A stretch of 64,000 bases of DNA from Oscillospiraceae bacterium (lineage in GTDB: Bacteria; Bacillota; Clostridia; Oscillospirales; Ruminococcaceae), in NCBI GenBank assembly GCA_024404915.1, contig JAKSPJ010000003.1:1-64000 (forward strand), read 5' to 3'. The notes beneath the pieces were generated by a model that saw only the letters and a list, made by a program, of their open reading frames with translations, ran no database searches and had not been told where the DNA came from. Made by a program: the position numbers and the translations under genes. Below, in pieces: positions 18,037 to 30,522 of this stretch (its first letter is position 1; the number at the start of each line of letters is the position of its first letter).

Positions 18037-18963
18037 ATGAATATCAAGCGGCATATTGCAGAATTGGTGGGACATACACCGCTTCTGGAGTTAGTGAATC
18101 TGGAAAACGAAGAAAACCTTGGTGCAAAGGTTCTGGCAAAGCTGGAATATCTGAACCCGGCAGGTTCTGTAAAAGACAGAATTGCCAAGGCTATGATTGA
18201 GGATGCAGAGGAAAAGGGACTGCTGAAGCCGGGCAGTGTGATTATCGAACCGACAAGCGGAAACACCGGCATTGGTCTTTCTGCAATCGGTGTATCCAAG
18301 GGCTATCGTGTAATCATTGTCATGCCGGAAACCATGAGCATTGAAAGACGTCAGCTGATGAATGCCTACGGCGCAGAACTGGTGCTGACAGATGGCTCCA
18401 AAGGCATGAAGGGTGCCATTGAGAAGGCGGATGAACTTGCAAAGGAAATTCCGAATGCATTTATTCCGTCACAGTTTACCAATGAAGCAAATCCCAAGGC
18501 CCATATTGCCACGACAGGCCCGGAAATCTGGGAGGATACAGATGGACAGGTGGATATCTTTGTGGCAGGCGTAGGCACAGGCGGCACACTCAGTGGCGTG
18601 GGTGCATATCTGAAATCGAAAAACGGAAATGTGAAGATTGTGGCTGTTGAGCCGAGTAGCTCTCCGGTGCTTTCCGAGGGTAAGGCAGGCCCCCACAAAA
18701 TTCAGGGTATTGGCGCCGGCTTTGTTCCGGAAACACTGAATACTGAGATTTATGATGAAATCATTACAGTTCAGAATGAAGATGCCTTTAAGACCGGCAA
18801 GAAGATTGCACAGACAGAAGGCGTGCTGGTAGGCATTTCTTCCGGTGCTGCGCTGTGGGCAGCATTCCAGCTGGCAAAACGGCCGGAAAACAAGGGAAAG
18901 AATATCGTGGTTCTTTTGCCGGATACCGGTGACAGATATTTGTCTACTCCGATGTTTGAATAA
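18037..18963 (+). CDS. cysK: Cysteine synthase A (O-acetylserine sulfhydrylase)
   Basis: 308 aa. PLP fold-type II enzyme making cysteine from O-acetylserine and sulfide. [10 protein letters not shown] carries the PLP lysine (Lys46), [11 protein letters not shown] is the substrate-binding loop, [14 protein letters not shown] binds the PLP phosphate, and [11 protein letters not shown] closes the site. The ATG at 18031 is only 2 nt from AGGAGG, so the ATG at 18037 (8-nt spacing) is preferred. It precedes metY by 88 nt with an intervening hairpin; together they form a sulfur-assimilation pair. Confidence 0.97.
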   Translation: MNIKRHIAELVGHTPLLELVNLENEENLGAKVLAKLEYLNPAGSVKDRIAKAMIEDAEEKGLLKPGSVIIEPTSGNTGIGLSAIGVSKGYRVIIVMPETMSIERRQLMNAYGAELVLTDGSKGMKGAIEKADELAKEIPNAFIPSQFTNEANPKAHIATTGPEIWEDTDGQVDIFVAGVGTGGTLSGVGAYLKSKNGNVKIVAVEPSSSPVLSEGKAGPHKIQGIGAGFVPETLNTEIYDEIITVQNEDAFKTGKKIAQTEGVLVGISSGAALWAAFQLAKRPENKGKNIVVLLPDTGDRYLSTPMFE

Positions 18964-18965
18964 TC

Positions 18966-18992
18966 ATATGCCGCACAGAATGTGCGGCATAT
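18966..18992 (+). other. Strong hairpin between cysK and metY
   Basis: Perfect 12-bp stem ATATGCCGCACA / TGTGCGGCATAT with a 3-nt loop and no clear U run. It may cause partial termination or protect cysK mRNA. Confidence 0.6.
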
Positions 18993-19051
18993 TCTGAAAA
19001 ACTAAGACTACAAAATAAATATGAATAATATAAATTTGAGAGGATATTGAT

Positions 19052-20332
19052 ATGAGCAAGTATCATTTTGAAACACTGCAGGTACATGTGGGGCAGGAAA
19101 CCCCGGATCCTGCAACGGATGCAAGAGCTGTTCCGATTTATGCCACCACTTCTTATGTGTTCCGTGATTCTGCACAGGCAGCAGGCCGTTTCGGTCTGAC
19201 GGAGGGCGGTAACATCTATACCAGATTGATGAACCCGACATCGGATGTCTTTGAAAAGAGAATTGCCGCTCTGGAAGGCGGTGCGGCAGCTCTGGCAACG
19301 GCTTCCGGATCTGCAGCCATTACCTATGCCATTCAGAATATTGCGGTTGCAGGCGATCATATTGTCGCTTCCAAGAGTCTGTACGGTGGTTCTTATAATC
19401 TGCTGGCCAATACGCTTGCTGAACAGGGACTGACCACAACATTTGTGGATGCATCTGATCCTGAGAATTTTGAGAAGGCGATTCAGCCTAATACCAAGCT
19501 GCTGTATGCAGAAACACTGGGCAATCCAAATTCCGATGTGCTGGATATTGAAGCTGTTGCGAAAATTGCACATGCACATGGCATTCCGCTGATTGTGGAC
19601 AACACATTTGCAACGCCGTTTCTGCTGAGACCGCTGGAGCATGGTGCAGATATTGTTGTACACTCTGCTACAAAATTTATTGGCGGCCACGGTACTGTGA
19701 TGGGTGGCGTTGTAGTTGACGGCGGCCATTTTGACTGGGCGCAGAATGACAAATTCCCGGGCCTTTCCAAGCCGAATCCATCCTATCACGGTGTTGTTTT
19801 CACAGAGGCCTGCGGCGACATTGCCTATATCATGAAGCTTCGCACAACACTCATGAGAGATCAGGGCGCAACCATTTCTCCTTTCAATTCCTTCTTGCTG
19901 CTGCAGGGCCTGGAAACCTTGTCTCTTCGCCTGGAACGACATGTGGAGAATGCACTGAAGGTTGTGGAATTCCTGAAAAATCATCCCCAGGTGGAGCATG
20001 TAAACCATCCTTCTCTGGAACAGGGCAAAGCGCTGGAACTGTATAACAGATACTTCCCAAATGGTGCAGCATCTATCTTCACCTTTGAAATCAAGGGCGA
20101 TGCAGAACGTGCAAAGAAATACACCGAAAGCCTGGAGCTGTTCTCCCTGCTGGCGAATGTGGCGGATGTCAAGTCACTGGTCATTCACCCGGCATCTACA
20201 ACCCATTCCCAGATGACAGAGGCAGAATTGCTGGAGGCAGGCATCAAGCCGAATACCATCCGTCTTTCCATCGGAACAGAGCATATTGATGATATTCTGG
20301 CTGATCTGCAGCACGGCTTTGAAGCAGTCTGA
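19052..20332 (+). CDS. metY: O-acetylhomoserine sulfhydrylase
   Basis: 426 aa, Cys/Met-metabolism PLP enzyme. [33 protein letters not shown] is the classic N-terminus of O-acetylhomoserine aminocarboxypropyltransferases; [13 protein letters not shown] carries the PLP lysine (Lys208), and the C-terminal [15 protein letters not shown] matches the family. It makes homocysteine (or methionine with methanethiol) from O-acetylhomoserine. GAGAGGA precedes the ATG. It is downstream of cysK on the same strand and ends at a strong terminator. Confidence 0.95.
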   Translation: MSKYHFETLQVHVGQETPDPATDARAVPIYATTSYVFRDSAQAAGRFGLTEGGNIYTRLMNPTSDVFEKRIAALEGGAAALATASGSAAITYAIQNIAVAGDHIVASKSLYGGSYNLLANTLAEQGLTTTFVDASDPENFEKAIQPNTKLLYAETLGNPNSDVLDIEAVAKIAHAHGIPLIVDNTFATPFLLRPLEHGADIVVHSATKFIGGHGTVMGGVVVDGGHFDWAQNDKFPGLSKPNPSYHGVVFTEACGDIAYIMKLRTTLMRDQGATISPFNSFLLLQGLETLSLRLERHVENALKVVEFLKNHPQVEHVNHPSLEQGKALELYNRYFPNGAASIFTFEIKGDAERAKKYTESLELFSLLANVADVKSLVIHPASTTHSQMTEAELLEAGIKPNTIRLSIGTEHIDDILADLQHGFEAV

Positions 20333-20350
20333 ACAGATTTTTCAAATAAA

Positions 20351-20386
20351 GAATGCAGCTCTGCATAAAGCGGAGCTGCATTTTTC
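20351..20386. terminator. Bidirectional terminator between metY and the Dabb gene
   Basis: ATGCAGCTCTGC / GCGGAGCTGCAT stem (one G-U pair) followed by T5; it lies between convergent stop codons. Confidence 0.85.
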
Positions 20387-20387
20387 A

Positions 20388-20690
20388 TTACACTTCAAAA
20401 TCCATGCAGGTGCGTGATTGTGTGAATGGGCGAACCTTTTCATCTGCCACTGCAACATGTGCAGGATGCACTGCATAATTTTTAAGTGCTTCCGCATCAG
20501 TAAAAGTAGAATCCAGCATTACATCTGCATTGGATGTGGGCAGACATTCGATTTGTACATGAATGTCCACGAGGCCGGGTACGATGCCTTTCAGCTGTTC
20601 CAGACCTTCCTTGATGCCCTGACGGACAGCGGTGCCCTTTTCACCGGCATATGCTTCTTTCAGCTGCCATAAAATAACATGCTTGACCAT
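20388..20690 (-). CDS. Dabb (stress-responsive alpha/beta barrel) family protein
   Basis: 100 aa. MVKHVILWQLKE at the N-terminus, an acidic/Gly middle, and HPAHVAVADEKVRPFT near the end are the signatures of the dimeric ferredoxin-like Dabb fold. The molecular function of bacterial members is generally unknown; some bind or modify small hydrophobic compounds. AAGGAGG lies 8 nt before the ATG, and a perfect sigma-A promoter (20751-20779) drives it. Monocistronic, convergent with metY and divergent from the branched-chain operon. Confidence 0.88.
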   Translation of the reverse strand: MVKHVILWQLKEAYAGEKGTAVRQGIKEGLEQLKGIVPGLVDIHVQIECLPTSNADVMLDSTFTDAEALKNYAVHPAHVAVADEKVRPFTQSRTCMDFEV

Positions 20691-20750
20691 TGTATATCCT
20701 CCTTTTTTCTATATCCTGATTCGGTTTGCTCCGGATATCGAACTGTTTTT

Positions 20751-20779
20751 ATTATACACTATGTGCATGAAATTGTCAA
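20751..20779 (-). promoter_or_regulatory. Promoter of the Dabb gene
   Basis: On the minus strand, TTGACA (20774-20779), 17-bp spacer, TATAAT (20751-20756). Confidence 0.85.
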
Positions 20780-20809
20780 TGCGGTTCATGACGAATTTGT
20801 CATAGACTA

Positions 20810-20838
20810 TTGACATTCCGAAATTTTTGTGCTATAAT
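20810..20838 (+). promoter_or_regulatory. Promoter of the ilv-leu operon
   Basis: TTGACA (20810-20815), 17-bp spacer, TATAAT (20833-20838), a perfect consensus upstream of the T-box leader. Confidence 0.88.
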
Positions 20839-20844
20839 ATGAAA

Positions 20845-21146
20845 AGTTGAATATTAATAAAAGCTATGATAAAGAATGAACAGAACAAAAGCATTACAGA
20901 GAGTCGGTGGCTGGTGAAAACCGATATGTGTATAGAGTCTGTTTCTCTCACTTTGGAGCTGGACGGCTGATGATATGTGATGTCCTAGGTTGTCTCGTGA
21001 TGCTGCGTGAAGGCAAGGAAGTTGTTGGACTTCGTGAGGTGGCAGATCCATTTCTGCAATTTGAGTGGTACCGCGAGTGCTAATTCCTTTTTAGGATAAT
21101 TATCGCCCGTCTCAAAGCAAAAAGGCTTTGGGATGGGCATTTTTAT
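20845..21146 (+). ncRNA. T-box riboswitch, probable leucine (CUC) specifier
   Basis: Conserved AGAGAGTCGGTGGCTGGTG of Stem I at ~20899-20917 and the T-box core TGGTACCGCGA (21066-21076). Stem I base pairs can be drawn as GCT/AGC, AAAG/CTTT and AACAGA/TCTGTT, leaving TCTCTCA as the 3' strand of the specifier loop; the triplet before the conserved A is CTC (20947-20949), a leucine codon. UGGU (21066-21069) can pair with a tRNA ending ACCA, matching the discriminator A of the tRNA-Leu at 15-98. The terminator stem GCCCGTCTCAAAGC / GCTTTGGGATGGGC (21105-21138) precedes a T run. Uncharged tRNA-Leu should favour the antiterminator and switch on the operon. Confidence 0.92.
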
Positions 21147-21178
21147 TCCCAAAGCAAAAAAGGAAAAGGATGGTTAGG

Positions 21179-22393
21179 ATGTTATCACTGGATAAAGTGT
21201 TCCATGCACAGACGGTCCTGAAAAGTATTATTCGGGAAACCAATGTGGTCAGAGCCTATGGCATTGCACCGGACTGTGAACTTTATCTGAAGCCGGAAAA
21301 TCTGCAGATTACCGGTTCATTCAAGGTTCGTGGTTCTGCGTACAAGATGGCTCTGCTCTCAGATGAGGAAAAAGCCAATGGCGTGATTGCCTGTTCTGCA
21401 GGCAACCATGCACAGGGTGTGGCACTGGCAGCCACCAAGAATCAGATTCAGTCTCTGATCTGCCTGCCGGATACTGCACCGATTTCCAAAGTTGAAGCCA
21501 CAAAAGGCTTCGGTGCAAATGTTTGCCTGGTGGAAGGCTGTTATGATGATGCCTACCAGAAGGCACTGAAACTGAAAGAAGAAAAGGGATATACTTTTAT
21601 TCATCCCTTTGATGATGAAAATGTGATTGCAGGACAAGGTACCATAGCACTGGAAATTATCAATGAACTGGATGATATTGATGCGATTGTGGTGCCTGTG
21701 GGCGGCGGCGGACTGATTTCCGGTATCGCATATACCGTGAAGCAGATTCGCCCTTCCGTGAAGGTATATGGCGTACAGGTAACCGGTGCGCCCAGTATGT
21801 ATAACTCTGTCAGGACAAATCAGATTGAATGCCTGTCCTCTGTGTCAACCATTGCAGACGGCATTGCCGTGAAGCAGCCGGGGGAGAATACCTTTGCCCT
21901 GGTGAAAAACTATGTGGATGAAATTGCGCTGGTCAGTGATGATGAAGTGGCAAGTGCAATTCTGGCACTGATTGAAAAGCAGAAGATGATTGCAGAAGGT
22001 GCAGGCGCAGCAGCCGTGGCGGCTGTCATGTTCCATAAGTTTAATCTGGAAGGAAAGCGTGTGGTGGCGGTGGTTTCCGGCGGAAACATTGATGTGACCA
22101 GCCTTTCCCGTGTCATTGACCGTGGTTTGCGCAATTCCGGCAGATCAACCAGCCTGCTGATTGAACTGATGGACAAACCCGGACAGCTGAAGGAGATTTC
22201 CCGCATCATTGCAGACTGCGGCGGCAACGTCACAGGTGTGCATTATGAAAAGGGAAATACCAAAAGCGTCAATGGATGCTTCCTTCGTATTGAAATGGAA
22301 ACGAGAGACTATGCCCATGTGCAGCTCATTACGGAATCACTGCGCAGTGAAGGCTTTCGGATTGTATGGTTTGAAAAGGAGAGTTTGATATGA
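21179..22393 (+). CDS. ilvA: Threonine ammonia-lyase with ACT domain
   Basis: 404 aa. PLP fold-type [16 protein letters not shown] holds the PLP lysine, [15 protein letters not shown] the substrate loop, and [14 protein letters not shown] the phosphate-binding glycine loop. A C-terminal ACT-like segment ([29 protein letters not shown]) matches the catabolic/biosynthetic short type. It deaminates threonine to 2-oxobutanoate for isoleucine synthesis. The ATG at 21179 is chosen; an in-frame ATG at 21170 is also possible. First gene of the T-box-controlled operon; its stop overlaps the ridA start. Confidence 0.94.
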   Translation: MLSLDKVFHAQTVLKSIIRETNVVRAYGIAPDCELYLKPENLQITGSFKVRGSAYKMALLSDEEKANGVIACSAGNHAQGVALAATKNQIQSLICLPDTAPISKVEATKGFGANVCLVEGCYDDAYQKALKLKEEKGYTFIHPFDDENVIAGQGTIALEIINELDDIDAIVVPVGGGGLISGIAYTVKQIRPSVKVYGVQVTGAPSMYNSVRTNQIECLSSVSTIADGIAVKQPGENTFALVKNYVDEIALVSDDEVASAILALIEKQKMIAEGAGAAAVAAVMFHKFNLEGKRVVAVVSGGNIDVTSLSRVIDRGLRNSGRSTSLLIELMDKPGQLKEISRIIADCGGNVTGVHYEKGNTKSVNGCFLRIEMETRDYAHVQLITESLRSEGFRIVWFEKESLI

Positions 22394-22767
22394 TGAACAA
22401 AATTCACACGGAAAATGCACCTGCCGCAATCGGCCCCTATTCTCAGGCTGTGTGTGTCGGCAGTCTGGTATTTACATCCGGACAGATTGCACTGAATCCG
22501 GAAACAGGTGCCGTCAACGGAAATGATATTACAGAGCAGACACATCAGGTCTGCAAAAATTTAGCTGCTGTACTGAAAGCAGCCGGTTCCTCCCTGGAGC
22601 GTGCAGTCAAGACTGTCTGTTTCCTCAGTGATATGGCAGATTTTGCAGCTTTCAACGAGGTATATGGACAGTATTTTACAGAAAAGCCTGCCCGTTCCTG
22701 CGTTGCAGTAAAATCACTTCCCAAGAATGTACTGGTGGAAGTGGAAGTCATTGCAGAAAAGGAGTGA
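22390..22767 (+). CDS. ridA: RidA family enamine/imine deaminase
   Basis: 125 aa trimeric YjgF/YER057c/UK114 protein: [25 protein letters not shown], then the signature [22 protein letters not shown] with the substrate-binding Arg. RidA hydrolyses the reactive 2-aminoacrylate/2-aminocrotonate released by PLP enzymes such as IlvA and so protects other PLP enzymes. The 4-nt ATGA overlap with ilvA fits that partnership well. Confidence 0.95.
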   Translation: MMNKIHTENAPAAIGPYSQAVCVGSLVFTSGQIALNPETGAVNGNDITEQTHQVCKNLAAVLKAAGSSLERAVKTVCFLSDMADFAAFNEVYGQYFTEKPARSCVAVKSLPKNVLVEVEVIAEKE

Positions 22768-22776
22768 CCGATTGAT

Positions 22777-24453
22777 ATGATGGATGCAACAAAATATAAA
22801 GTCGGTTATTTCCCGGTCTCCGAAGAATACCGGGACTGGATCAAGAAAGACCACATTGAAAAGGCACCTGTCTGGTGCAGTGTGGATATGCGTGACGGCA
22901 ATCAGGCATTGGTGATTCCCATGAATCTGGAAGAAAAACTGGAATATTTCCAGATGCTTCTGGATGTGGGATTCAAAGAAATTGAAGTCGGATTCCCGGC
23001 TGCAAGTGATACGGAATTTGAATTTCTCCGCACATTGATTGACAACCACATGATTCCGGATGATGTGACGGTGCAGGTGCTGACACAGTGCCGTGAACAT
23101 ATTATCCGCAAGACCTTTGAGGCTTGCCAGGGTGCACCGAGTGCTGTCATTCATTTTTATAATTCTGTCAGCAAGGTGCAGAGAAAGCAGGTATTCCGCA
23201 AATCCAAAGCGGAAATTAAGCAGATTGCTGTCGATGGCGCAAAGCTGGTAAAGCAGCTGGCATCAGAATACGAGGGCAATTTCCGCTTTGAATACTCTCC
23301 GGAATCCTTTACAGGCACTGAGCCGGAATATGCTCTGGATGTCTGCAATGCAGTGCTGGATATTCTGCAGCCTTCTGAAAACAATAATGTCATTATCAAT
23401 CTCCCTGTGACTGTGGAAATGAGTCTGCCCCATGTGTATGCCTCCCAGGTGGAGTATATGCACAAGAATCTGAAATACCGTGAGCACGTCACGCTTTCAC
23501 TGCATCCCCATAATGACCGTGGCACAGGTGTGGCAGATACAGAACTGGCATTGCTGGCCGGCGCAGACCGTGTGGAGGGTACATTGTTCGGCAATGGTGA
23601 ACGTACCGGCAATGTGGATATTATCACGCTGGCAATGAATATGTATTCTCATGGCGTGGATCCGAAACTGGAACTTTCCAATATAACAGATCTGATTGAA
23701 ATATATGAACGCTGTACCCGTATGCATGTATATGACAGAGCGCCGTATGCCGGTGCCCTGGTCTTTGCAGCATTCTCCGGCAGCCATCAGGATGCGATTG
23801 CCAAGGGCATGAAATACCGCAGCAAAAATAAGATGCATGAGTGGAATGTGCCCTATATTCCCATTGACCCCACGGATATCGGCAGAACCTATGATGCAGA
23901 TGTCATCCGTGTGAATTCCCAGAGCGGCAAGGGCGGCATCGGTTATTTGCTGGAGCAGACCTATGGTTATAATCTTCCTCAGAAAATGCGTGAGCATCTC
24001 AGCTACCAGTGCAAGAGTATTTCTGACAGGGAACATAAGGAACTGAAGCCGGATGAGGTGCTGGAAATCTTCACGGAATGCTATCTGAATCTGAAGAGTG
24101 ATATTACCATTACTGATTTTGATTTTATGCGTGAAGACGATCTGGTTCGCATCAATATCACCTTTATGAAGGATGGTGTAGAAACAGAGATGGAGGCAGA
24201 GGGCAATGGTACCCTGAGCGCAATCAATAATGCCCTGAGCCAGTACACAGAGGAAGTGTATACTCTGCAGGTATTTACACAGCACAGCATGCAGGGACAG
24301 GGCTCCCGCAGTGTGGCTGCTTCTTATATTGGCCTGGAAGATCAGAATGGCGTAATGTATTGGGGTGCGGGCACAAATACGGACGTGATTCGTGCAAGCA
24401 CAAAGGCATTGCTGAGTGCATTCTGTAATATGATGAAAGAGAGGGAATCCTAA
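22777..24453 (+). CDS. leuA: 2-Isopropylmalate synthase (LeuA type 2)
   Basis: 558 aa, the longer LeuA2 form. The DRE-TIM barrel is marked by [16 protein letters not shown] (DxRDGxQ, divalent-metal Asp), [30 protein letters not shown] (metal-binding HxH) and [16 protein letters not shown]. The C-terminal regulatory domain for leucine feedback follows from ~420 ([20 protein letters not shown] and later [15 protein letters not shown]). It condenses acetyl-CoA with 2-ketoisovalerate, the committed step of leucine synthesis. The spacing to the AAAAGGAG site (12 nt) is long. Its stop codon shares one base with the leuC start. Confidence 0.96.
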   Translation: MMDATKYKVGYFPVSEEYRDWIKKDHIEKAPVWCSVDMRDGNQALVIPMNLEEKLEYFQMLLDVGFKEIEVGFPAASDTEFEFLRTLIDNHMIPDDVTVQVLTQCREHIIRKTFEACQGAPSAVIHFYNSVSKVQRKQVFRKSKAEIKQIAVDGAKLVKQLASEYEGNFRFEYSPESFTGTEPEYALDVCNAVLDILQPSENNNVIINLPVTVEMSLPHVYASQVEYMHKNLKYREHVTLSLHPHNDRGTGVADTELALLAGADRVEGTLFGNGERTGNVDIITLAMNMYSHGVDPKLELSNITDLIEIYERCTRMHVYDRAPYAGALVFAAFSGSHQDAIAKGMKYRSKNKMHEWNVPYIPIDPTDIGRTYDADVIRVNSQSGKGGIGYLLEQTYGYNLPQKMREHLSYQCKSISDREHKELKPDEVLEIFTECYLNLKSDITITDFDFMREDDLVRINITFMKDGVETEMEAEGNGTLSAINNALSQYTEEVYTLQVFTQHSMQGQGSRSVAASYIGLEDQNGVMYWGAGTNTDVIRASTKALLSAFCNMMKERES

Positions 24454-25712
24454 TGGGCATGACCATGACGCAAAAAATTCTTGCCGCACACGCAGGATTG
24501 GATACTGTAACGGCAGGACAGCTCATCCATGCAAACCTCGACATCGTTTTGGGAAATGACATAACTACACCGGTTGCGGTCAACGAATTCCGCAAAGCAG
24601 GATTTGATTCTGTGTTTGATAAGGATAGAATCGCTGTGGTGCTGGACCATTTTGTGCCGAATAAGGACATTAAGGCGGCAGAGCAGTCCAAGACCTGCCG
24701 TGAATTTGCCTGTGAGCACTGCATCAGCCATTTTTATGACGTGGGAAAAATGGGCATTGAGCATGCGCTTTTGCCGGAGCAGGGCGTTGTCACCGCAGGC
24801 GACTGCATCATCGGTGCAGACAGCCATACCTGTACCTATGGCGCAGTGGGTGCGTTTTCCACAGGTGTCGGCTCCACAGATATGGCGGCGGGTATGGCAA
24901 CCGGTTATGCCTGGTTCAAAGTCCCCTCTGCAATACAGTTCCGTTTCACAGGAAAACTGCCGGAAAACTGCAGCGGCAAGGATGTCATTCTCACCATTAT
25001 CGGCATGATTGGTGTGGATGGCGCACTGTACCGCAGCATGGAATTTACCGGAGAGGGAGTCAGAACTCTTTCCATGGATGACAGACTCTGCATTTGCAAT
25101 ATGGCAATTGAAGCCGGTGCAAAGAATGGTATTTTCCCTGTGGATGAGGTGACGATGGCATATCTGGAGGGCAGAGCAAAGCGCCCGCCGGTCGTTTTTG
25201 AAGCGGATGCAGATGCAGAATATGAGAAGACCATTGAAATCAATCTCTCTGAAATTGTGCCGGTGGTGGCTTGTCCCCATCTGCCGGAGAATACAAAGCC
25301 TGCCGCAGAACTCCATGATATCCGTGTGGACCAGGTGGTCATCGGTTCCTGCACCAATGGCAGAATGGAGGATATGGAAGCAGCGTATCAGATTCTGAAG
25401 GGCAAAAAGATTGCAGACGGTATCCGCTGTATCATCATTCCGGGTACCATGCAGATTCTGAGGGAATGTGTGGAACGTGGCTGGTATACTGCTTTTATTG
25501 ATGCAGGTGCAGTAGTTTCTACTCCGACATGCGGCCCATGCCTTGGCGGCTATATGGGTATTCTGGCATCCGGAGAACGCTGCATTGCTACTACAAATCG
25601 TAATTTTGTGGGCAGAATGGGCCATGTAAACAGTGAGGTTTATCTTGCTTCTCCGCACACGGCAGCAGCAAGTGCACTGACCGGTTACATTACAGAGTAT
25701 AAGGAGGGTTAA
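24453..25712 (+). CDS. leuC: 3-Isopropylmalate dehydratase large subunit
   Basis: 419 aa, aconitase superfamily, HacA/LeuC-2-type length. Fe-S ligand cysteines lie in [14 protein letters not shown] and [13 protein letters not shown] (CxxC). [18 protein letters not shown] and [22 protein letters not shown] are substrate and cluster signatures. With LeuD it isomerises 2- to 3-isopropylmalate. The start ATG overlaps leuA by one base (TAATG); GAGGGA lies 6 nt upstream. Confidence 0.96.
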   Translation: MGMTMTQKILAAHAGLDTVTAGQLIHANLDIVLGNDITTPVAVNEFRKAGFDSVFDKDRIAVVLDHFVPNKDIKAAEQSKTCREFACEHCISHFYDVGKMGIEHALLPEQGVVTAGDCIIGADSHTCTYGAVGAFSTGVGSTDMAAGMATGYAWFKVPSAIQFRFTGKLPENCSGKDVILTIIGMIGVDGALYRSMEFTGEGVRTLSMDDRLCICNMAIEAGAKNGIFPVDEVTMAYLEGRAKRPPVVFEADADAEYEKTIEINLSEIVPVVACPHLPENTKPAAELHDIRVDQVVIGSCTNGRMEDMEAAYQILKGKKIADGIRCIIIPGTMQILRECVERGWYTAFIDAGAVVSTPTCGPCLGGYMGILASGERCIATTNRNFVGRMGHVNSEVYLASPHTAAASALTGYITEYKEG

Positions 25713-25714
25713 CG

Positions 25715-26203
25715 ATGGAAACACAGGGAAAAGTATTCAAGTATCCTGATAATGTGGACACCGATGTAATCATTCCTGCAAGATATTTAAATACGCCTGA
25801 TGCCAATGAACTGGCGCTGCACTGCATGGAAGATATTGATACAGAATTTGTAAAGCAGGTGGAGAAGGGCGATATCATGGTGGCAGGATGGAATTTCGGA
25901 TGCGGTTCCTCCCGTGAACACGCCCCCCTTGTCATCAAGACCTGCGGCACAGGCTGTGTGATTGCAAAGAGCTTTGCACGTATTTTCTATCGCAATGCCA
26001 TTAATATCGGCCTGCCGATTCTGGAATGTGAAGCAGCGGCAGATGAGATTTCTGCTAATGATCAGGTGCAGGTGAATTTTGACACCGGTATTATTACGAA
26101 TCTGACAACCGGAAAAACCTATCAGGCGCAGCCTTTTCCGCCCTTCATTCTGAATATTATAAGAAGCGGCGGTTTGTTGAAATCCCTGAAAGCAGGTGAA
26201 TGA
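25715..26203 (+). CDS. leuD: 3-Isopropylmalate dehydratase small subunit
   Basis: 162 aa swivel domain: [16 protein letters not shown] near the N-terminus and [38 protein letters not shown] are diagnostic. Partner of LeuC, separated by 2 nt; AAGGAGG is inside the leuC 3' end. Translation of leuB follows from an overlapping region. Confidence 0.96.
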   Translation: METQGKVFKYPDNVDTDVIIPARYLNTPDANELALHCMEDIDTEFVKQVEKGDIMVAGWNFGCGSSREHAPLVIKTCGTGCVIAKSFARIFYRNAINIGLPILECEAAADEISANDQVQVNFDTGIITNLTTGKTYQAQPFPPFILNIIRSGGLLKSLKAGE

Positions 26204-26204
26204 T

Positions 26205-27296
26205 ATGGAAAAAAATATTGCTGTGATCCGTGGAGACGGCATCGGCCCGGAGATTGTAAATGAAGCAATCAAGGTGCTTGATAAAATTGCAGAAATGTAC
26301 GGCCATACATTCCATTATACGGATGTATATATGGGCGGATGTGCCATTGACCGTTTTGGAGATCCACTGCCGGAATCCGAGCTGAAAAAATGTGCAGAGT
26401 CAGACAGTGTGCTGCTGGGTGCAGTGGGCGGCAATCAGTGGAATGATATGCCCGGTCATCTTCGTCCGGAAAAGGGTTTGCTGCGTCTGCGTGCAGGTCT
26501 TGGGCTGTATTCCAACAACCGTCCTGCCAAAATCTGGCCTCAGCTGGCAGAGGCTTCTCCTCTGAAGCAGTCTATTGTGGATAAGGGCATTGATTTTATC
26601 ATCGTCCGTGAATTGATTGGCGGCATCTATTTCGGAGAGCATAAAACAGAAATAATTGATGGTGAGAATACCGCCATTGATATGCTGACATATAACGAAA
26701 AGGAAATTGAGCGAATCGGACGCATCGGATTTGAAACAGCACAGAAACGGAACAAGAAACTTTGTTCTGTGGAAAAAAGCAATGTGCTGGATTCCAGCCG
26801 CCTGTGGAAAAAAGTGATGCATCGTCTGGCAGAAGAATATCCGGATGTGACCCTGACGGATATGCTGGTGGACAACTGCGCAATGCAGATTGTCAGAAAT
26901 CCGGCACAGTTTGATGTAATTGTAACAGAGAATATGTTCGGTGATATTCTTTCTGATGAGGCTTCCATGATTACGGGTTCCATCGGCATGATTCCTTCCT
27001 CCAGCCTGGGGGCAGGCAGCTGTGGCCTGTATGAGCCGATTCATGGCTCTGCACCGGATATTGCAGGCCAGAATCTGGCTAATCCGATTGGAACCATTCT
27101 GTCCGCTGCCATGATGCTGCGGTACAGCTTTGATATGCCGAAGGAGGCAGATGCCATTGAGCAGGCTGTTTCGGCATATTTGTCAGCAGGATATCGCACT
27201 GCTGATATTATGAGCGAGGGTATGCAGCAGGTTGGCTGCAAAGAGTGTGGTGACTATATCGTTGCATGCCTTTGTCAGAAGGAGGAGACAGCATGA
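26205..27296 (+). CDS. leuB: 3-Isopropylmalate dehydrogenase
   Basis: 363 aa. NAD-dependent beta-decarboxylating dehydrogenase: AVIRGDGIGPEIVNEA at the N-terminus, LRLRAGLGLYSNNRPAK for the substrate Args, DMLVDNCAMQIVRNPAQFDVIVTENMFGDILSDEAS for metal binding, and GLYEPIHGSAPDIAGQNLANPIGT for the NAD site. It makes 2-ketoisocaproate. The ATG at 26205 (after AGGTGA) is preferred over GTG at 26196, which would overlap leuD by 8 nt. Its stop overlaps ilvB by 4 nt. Confidence 0.96.
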   Translation: MEKNIAVIRGDGIGPEIVNEAIKVLDKIAEMYGHTFHYTDVYMGGCAIDRFGDPLPESELKKCAESDSVLLGAVGGNQWNDMPGHLRPEKGLLRLRAGLGLYSNNRPAKIWPQLAEASPLKQSIVDKGIDFIIVRELIGGIYFGEHKTEIIDGENTAIDMLTYNEKEIERIGRIGFETAQKRNKKLCSVEKSNVLDSSRLWKKVMHRLAEEYPDVTLTDMLVDNCAMQIVRNPAQFDVIVTENMFGDILSDEASMITGSIGMIPSSSLGAGSCGLYEPIHGSAPDIAGQNLANPIGTILSAAMMLRYSFDMPKEADAIEQAVSAYLSAGYRTADIMSEGMQQVGCKECGDYIVACLCQKEETA

Positions 27297-28960
27297 TTTT
27301 ATCAGGTGCAGACATTCTTGTGAAGACATTGATTGAACAGGGATGTGATACTGTATTTGGTTATCCGGGCGGTCAAATTCTGAATGTATATGACAGCCTT
27401 TATATGTATCAGGATGAAATAAATCATGTGCTGGCAGCCCATGAACAGGGCGCAGCACATGCGGCGGACGGCTATGCAAGAACAACCGGCAAGGTGGGCG
27501 TTGTGATTTCCACCTCCGGCCCCGGTGCTACCAATCTGGTGACCGGTATTGCAACAGCCTATCTGGATTCTGTGCCAATGGTGGCAATCTGCGGCAACGT
27601 GCCCACCAGCCAGATTGGTACAGACAGTTTCCAGGAATTGGACATCACAGGCGTTACGCTGCCGATTACCAAGCATAACTACTTTGTATGTTCTGTGGAA
27701 GAACTGGCAGATACGGTGCGTGAGGCTTTCACACTGGCAAAATCCGGCAGACCCGGCCCTGTGCTGATTGATATTCCGAAGGACATTCAGATTGCAAAAT
27801 GTGAGTATGAACCCAAGCCTCCTGTGCAGAAAGATGCACCACATGCTGCAAAGGATATCCGTATTCAGGAGGCTGTGGAGATTCTGAATGCTGCGGAACG
27901 TCCCTTTGTATATTTCGGCGGCGGCGTGATTTCCGCAGAAGCACAGGAAGAAATGCTTGCACTGGCGGAAAAAATAGATGCTCCCATTGGCTGTTCATTG
28001 ATGGGCCTGTCCGGCATTCCAACAGAACACCCGAGATTTCTGGGCATGCAGGGTATGCATGGCCACTATGCATCTTCCATGGCAATGCACCACGCCGATG
28101 TGATTCTGTCATTGGGCGTTCGCTTTAATGACCGTGTAACAGGCAATCGTGCAAAGTTTGCAGTGGGCTCTAAAATCATTCACCTGGATGTGGATGGTTC
28201 TGAACTTTCCAAAACGGTTATGCCTGCCTGCGGTCTTCGTGGCGATGTGAAGCTGACTCTGCAGAAGATGCTTCCTCTGCTGAATGAAGTGCAGCGTCCG
28301 GAATGGACAGAGACTGTCAACGGCTTCCGCAGGGAGGAGGATGTGAATCTGGATCATCGTGACGGCATGACACCCCGCCGTGTGATTCAGACATTGAACC
28401 GTTACCTGGGTGAGAATACAGCCGTATGTACGGATGTAGGACAGCATCAGATGTGGTCTGCACAGAATCTGGTATTCCGCACACCACGCAGATTTGTTTC
28501 CAGCGGCGGTCTTGGTACTATGGGCTATGGTCTGGGTGCTGCCATTGGTGCAGCATACGGTACAGGAGAACGCAGCGTTCTTGTGACCGGTGACGGCAGC
28601 TTCGGCATGAACCTGAATGAACTGGCAACGGCTGTATCCTATCAGGTACCGGTGGTGGTACTGCTGATGAATAACGGCGTGCTCGGCATGGTGCGCCAGT
28701 GGCAGACACTGTTCTTTAACCAGCATTATTCCAACACCGTTCTGAATCGCAAGACCAATTATGCGGAGCTGGCCCGTGCCTTTGGCGCAGACGGCGAAAT
28801 CGCTGAAACACCGGAAGCACTGGATGCTGCATTGAAGCGGGCATTTGCACAGGACGGCCCATATGTGATTGACTGCCGCATTGATAAGGATGAATTTGTT
28901 CTTCCCATGCTGCCTCCCGGCGGAAGTATGGACGATATCATTGTAAAGGTAGGTGACTGA
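27293..28960 (+). CDS. ilvB: Acetolactate synthase catalytic subunit
   Basis: 555 aa TPP enzyme. GCDTVFGYPGGQILNVYD with the catalytic Glu in LAAHEQGAAHAADGYAR, FAD-binding central domain (GVRFNDRVTGNRAKF), and the C-terminal TPP/Mg motif GDGSFGMNLNELATA...LLMNNGVLGMVRQWQ. It condenses two pyruvates to acetolactate (Val/Leu) or pyruvate with 2-oxobutanoate (Ile). The ATG at 27293 follows GGAGGAGA and overlaps the leuB stop (ATGA). Confidence 0.97.
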   Translation: MILSGADILVKTLIEQGCDTVFGYPGGQILNVYDSLYMYQDEINHVLAAHEQGAAHAADGYARTTGKVGVVISTSGPGATNLVTGIATAYLDSVPMVAICGNVPTSQIGTDSFQELDITGVTLPITKHNYFVCSVEELADTVREAFTLAKSGRPGPVLIDIPKDIQIAKCEYEPKPPVQKDAPHAAKDIRIQEAVEILNAAERPFVYFGGGVISAEAQEEMLALAEKIDAPIGCSLMGLSGIPTEHPRFLGMQGMHGHYASSMAMHHADVILSLGVRFNDRVTGNRAKFAVGSKIIHLDVDGSELSKTVMPACGLRGDVKLTLQKMLPLLNEVQRPEWTETVNGFRREEDVNLDHRDGMTPRRVIQTLNRYLGENTAVCTDVGQHQMWSAQNLVFRTPRRFVSSGGLGTMGYGLGAAIGAAYGTGERSVLVTGDGSFGMNLNELATAVSYQVPVVVLLMNNGVLGMVRQWQTLFFNQHYSNTVLNRKTNYAELARAFGADGEIAETPEALDAALKRAFAQDGPYVIDCRIDKDEFVLPMLPPGGSMDDIIVKVGD

Positions 28961-28961
28961 A

Positions 28962-30508
<1,547 letters not shown>

Positions 30509-30522
30509 TCGGAGGAGACGTT

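Noticed and set aside
24450..25724. Long (424-codon) minus-strand open frame opposite leuC
   Set aside because: leuC is an unambiguous full-length aconitase-family gene; the antisense frame has Cys/His/Ile-rich composition typical of shadow frames.
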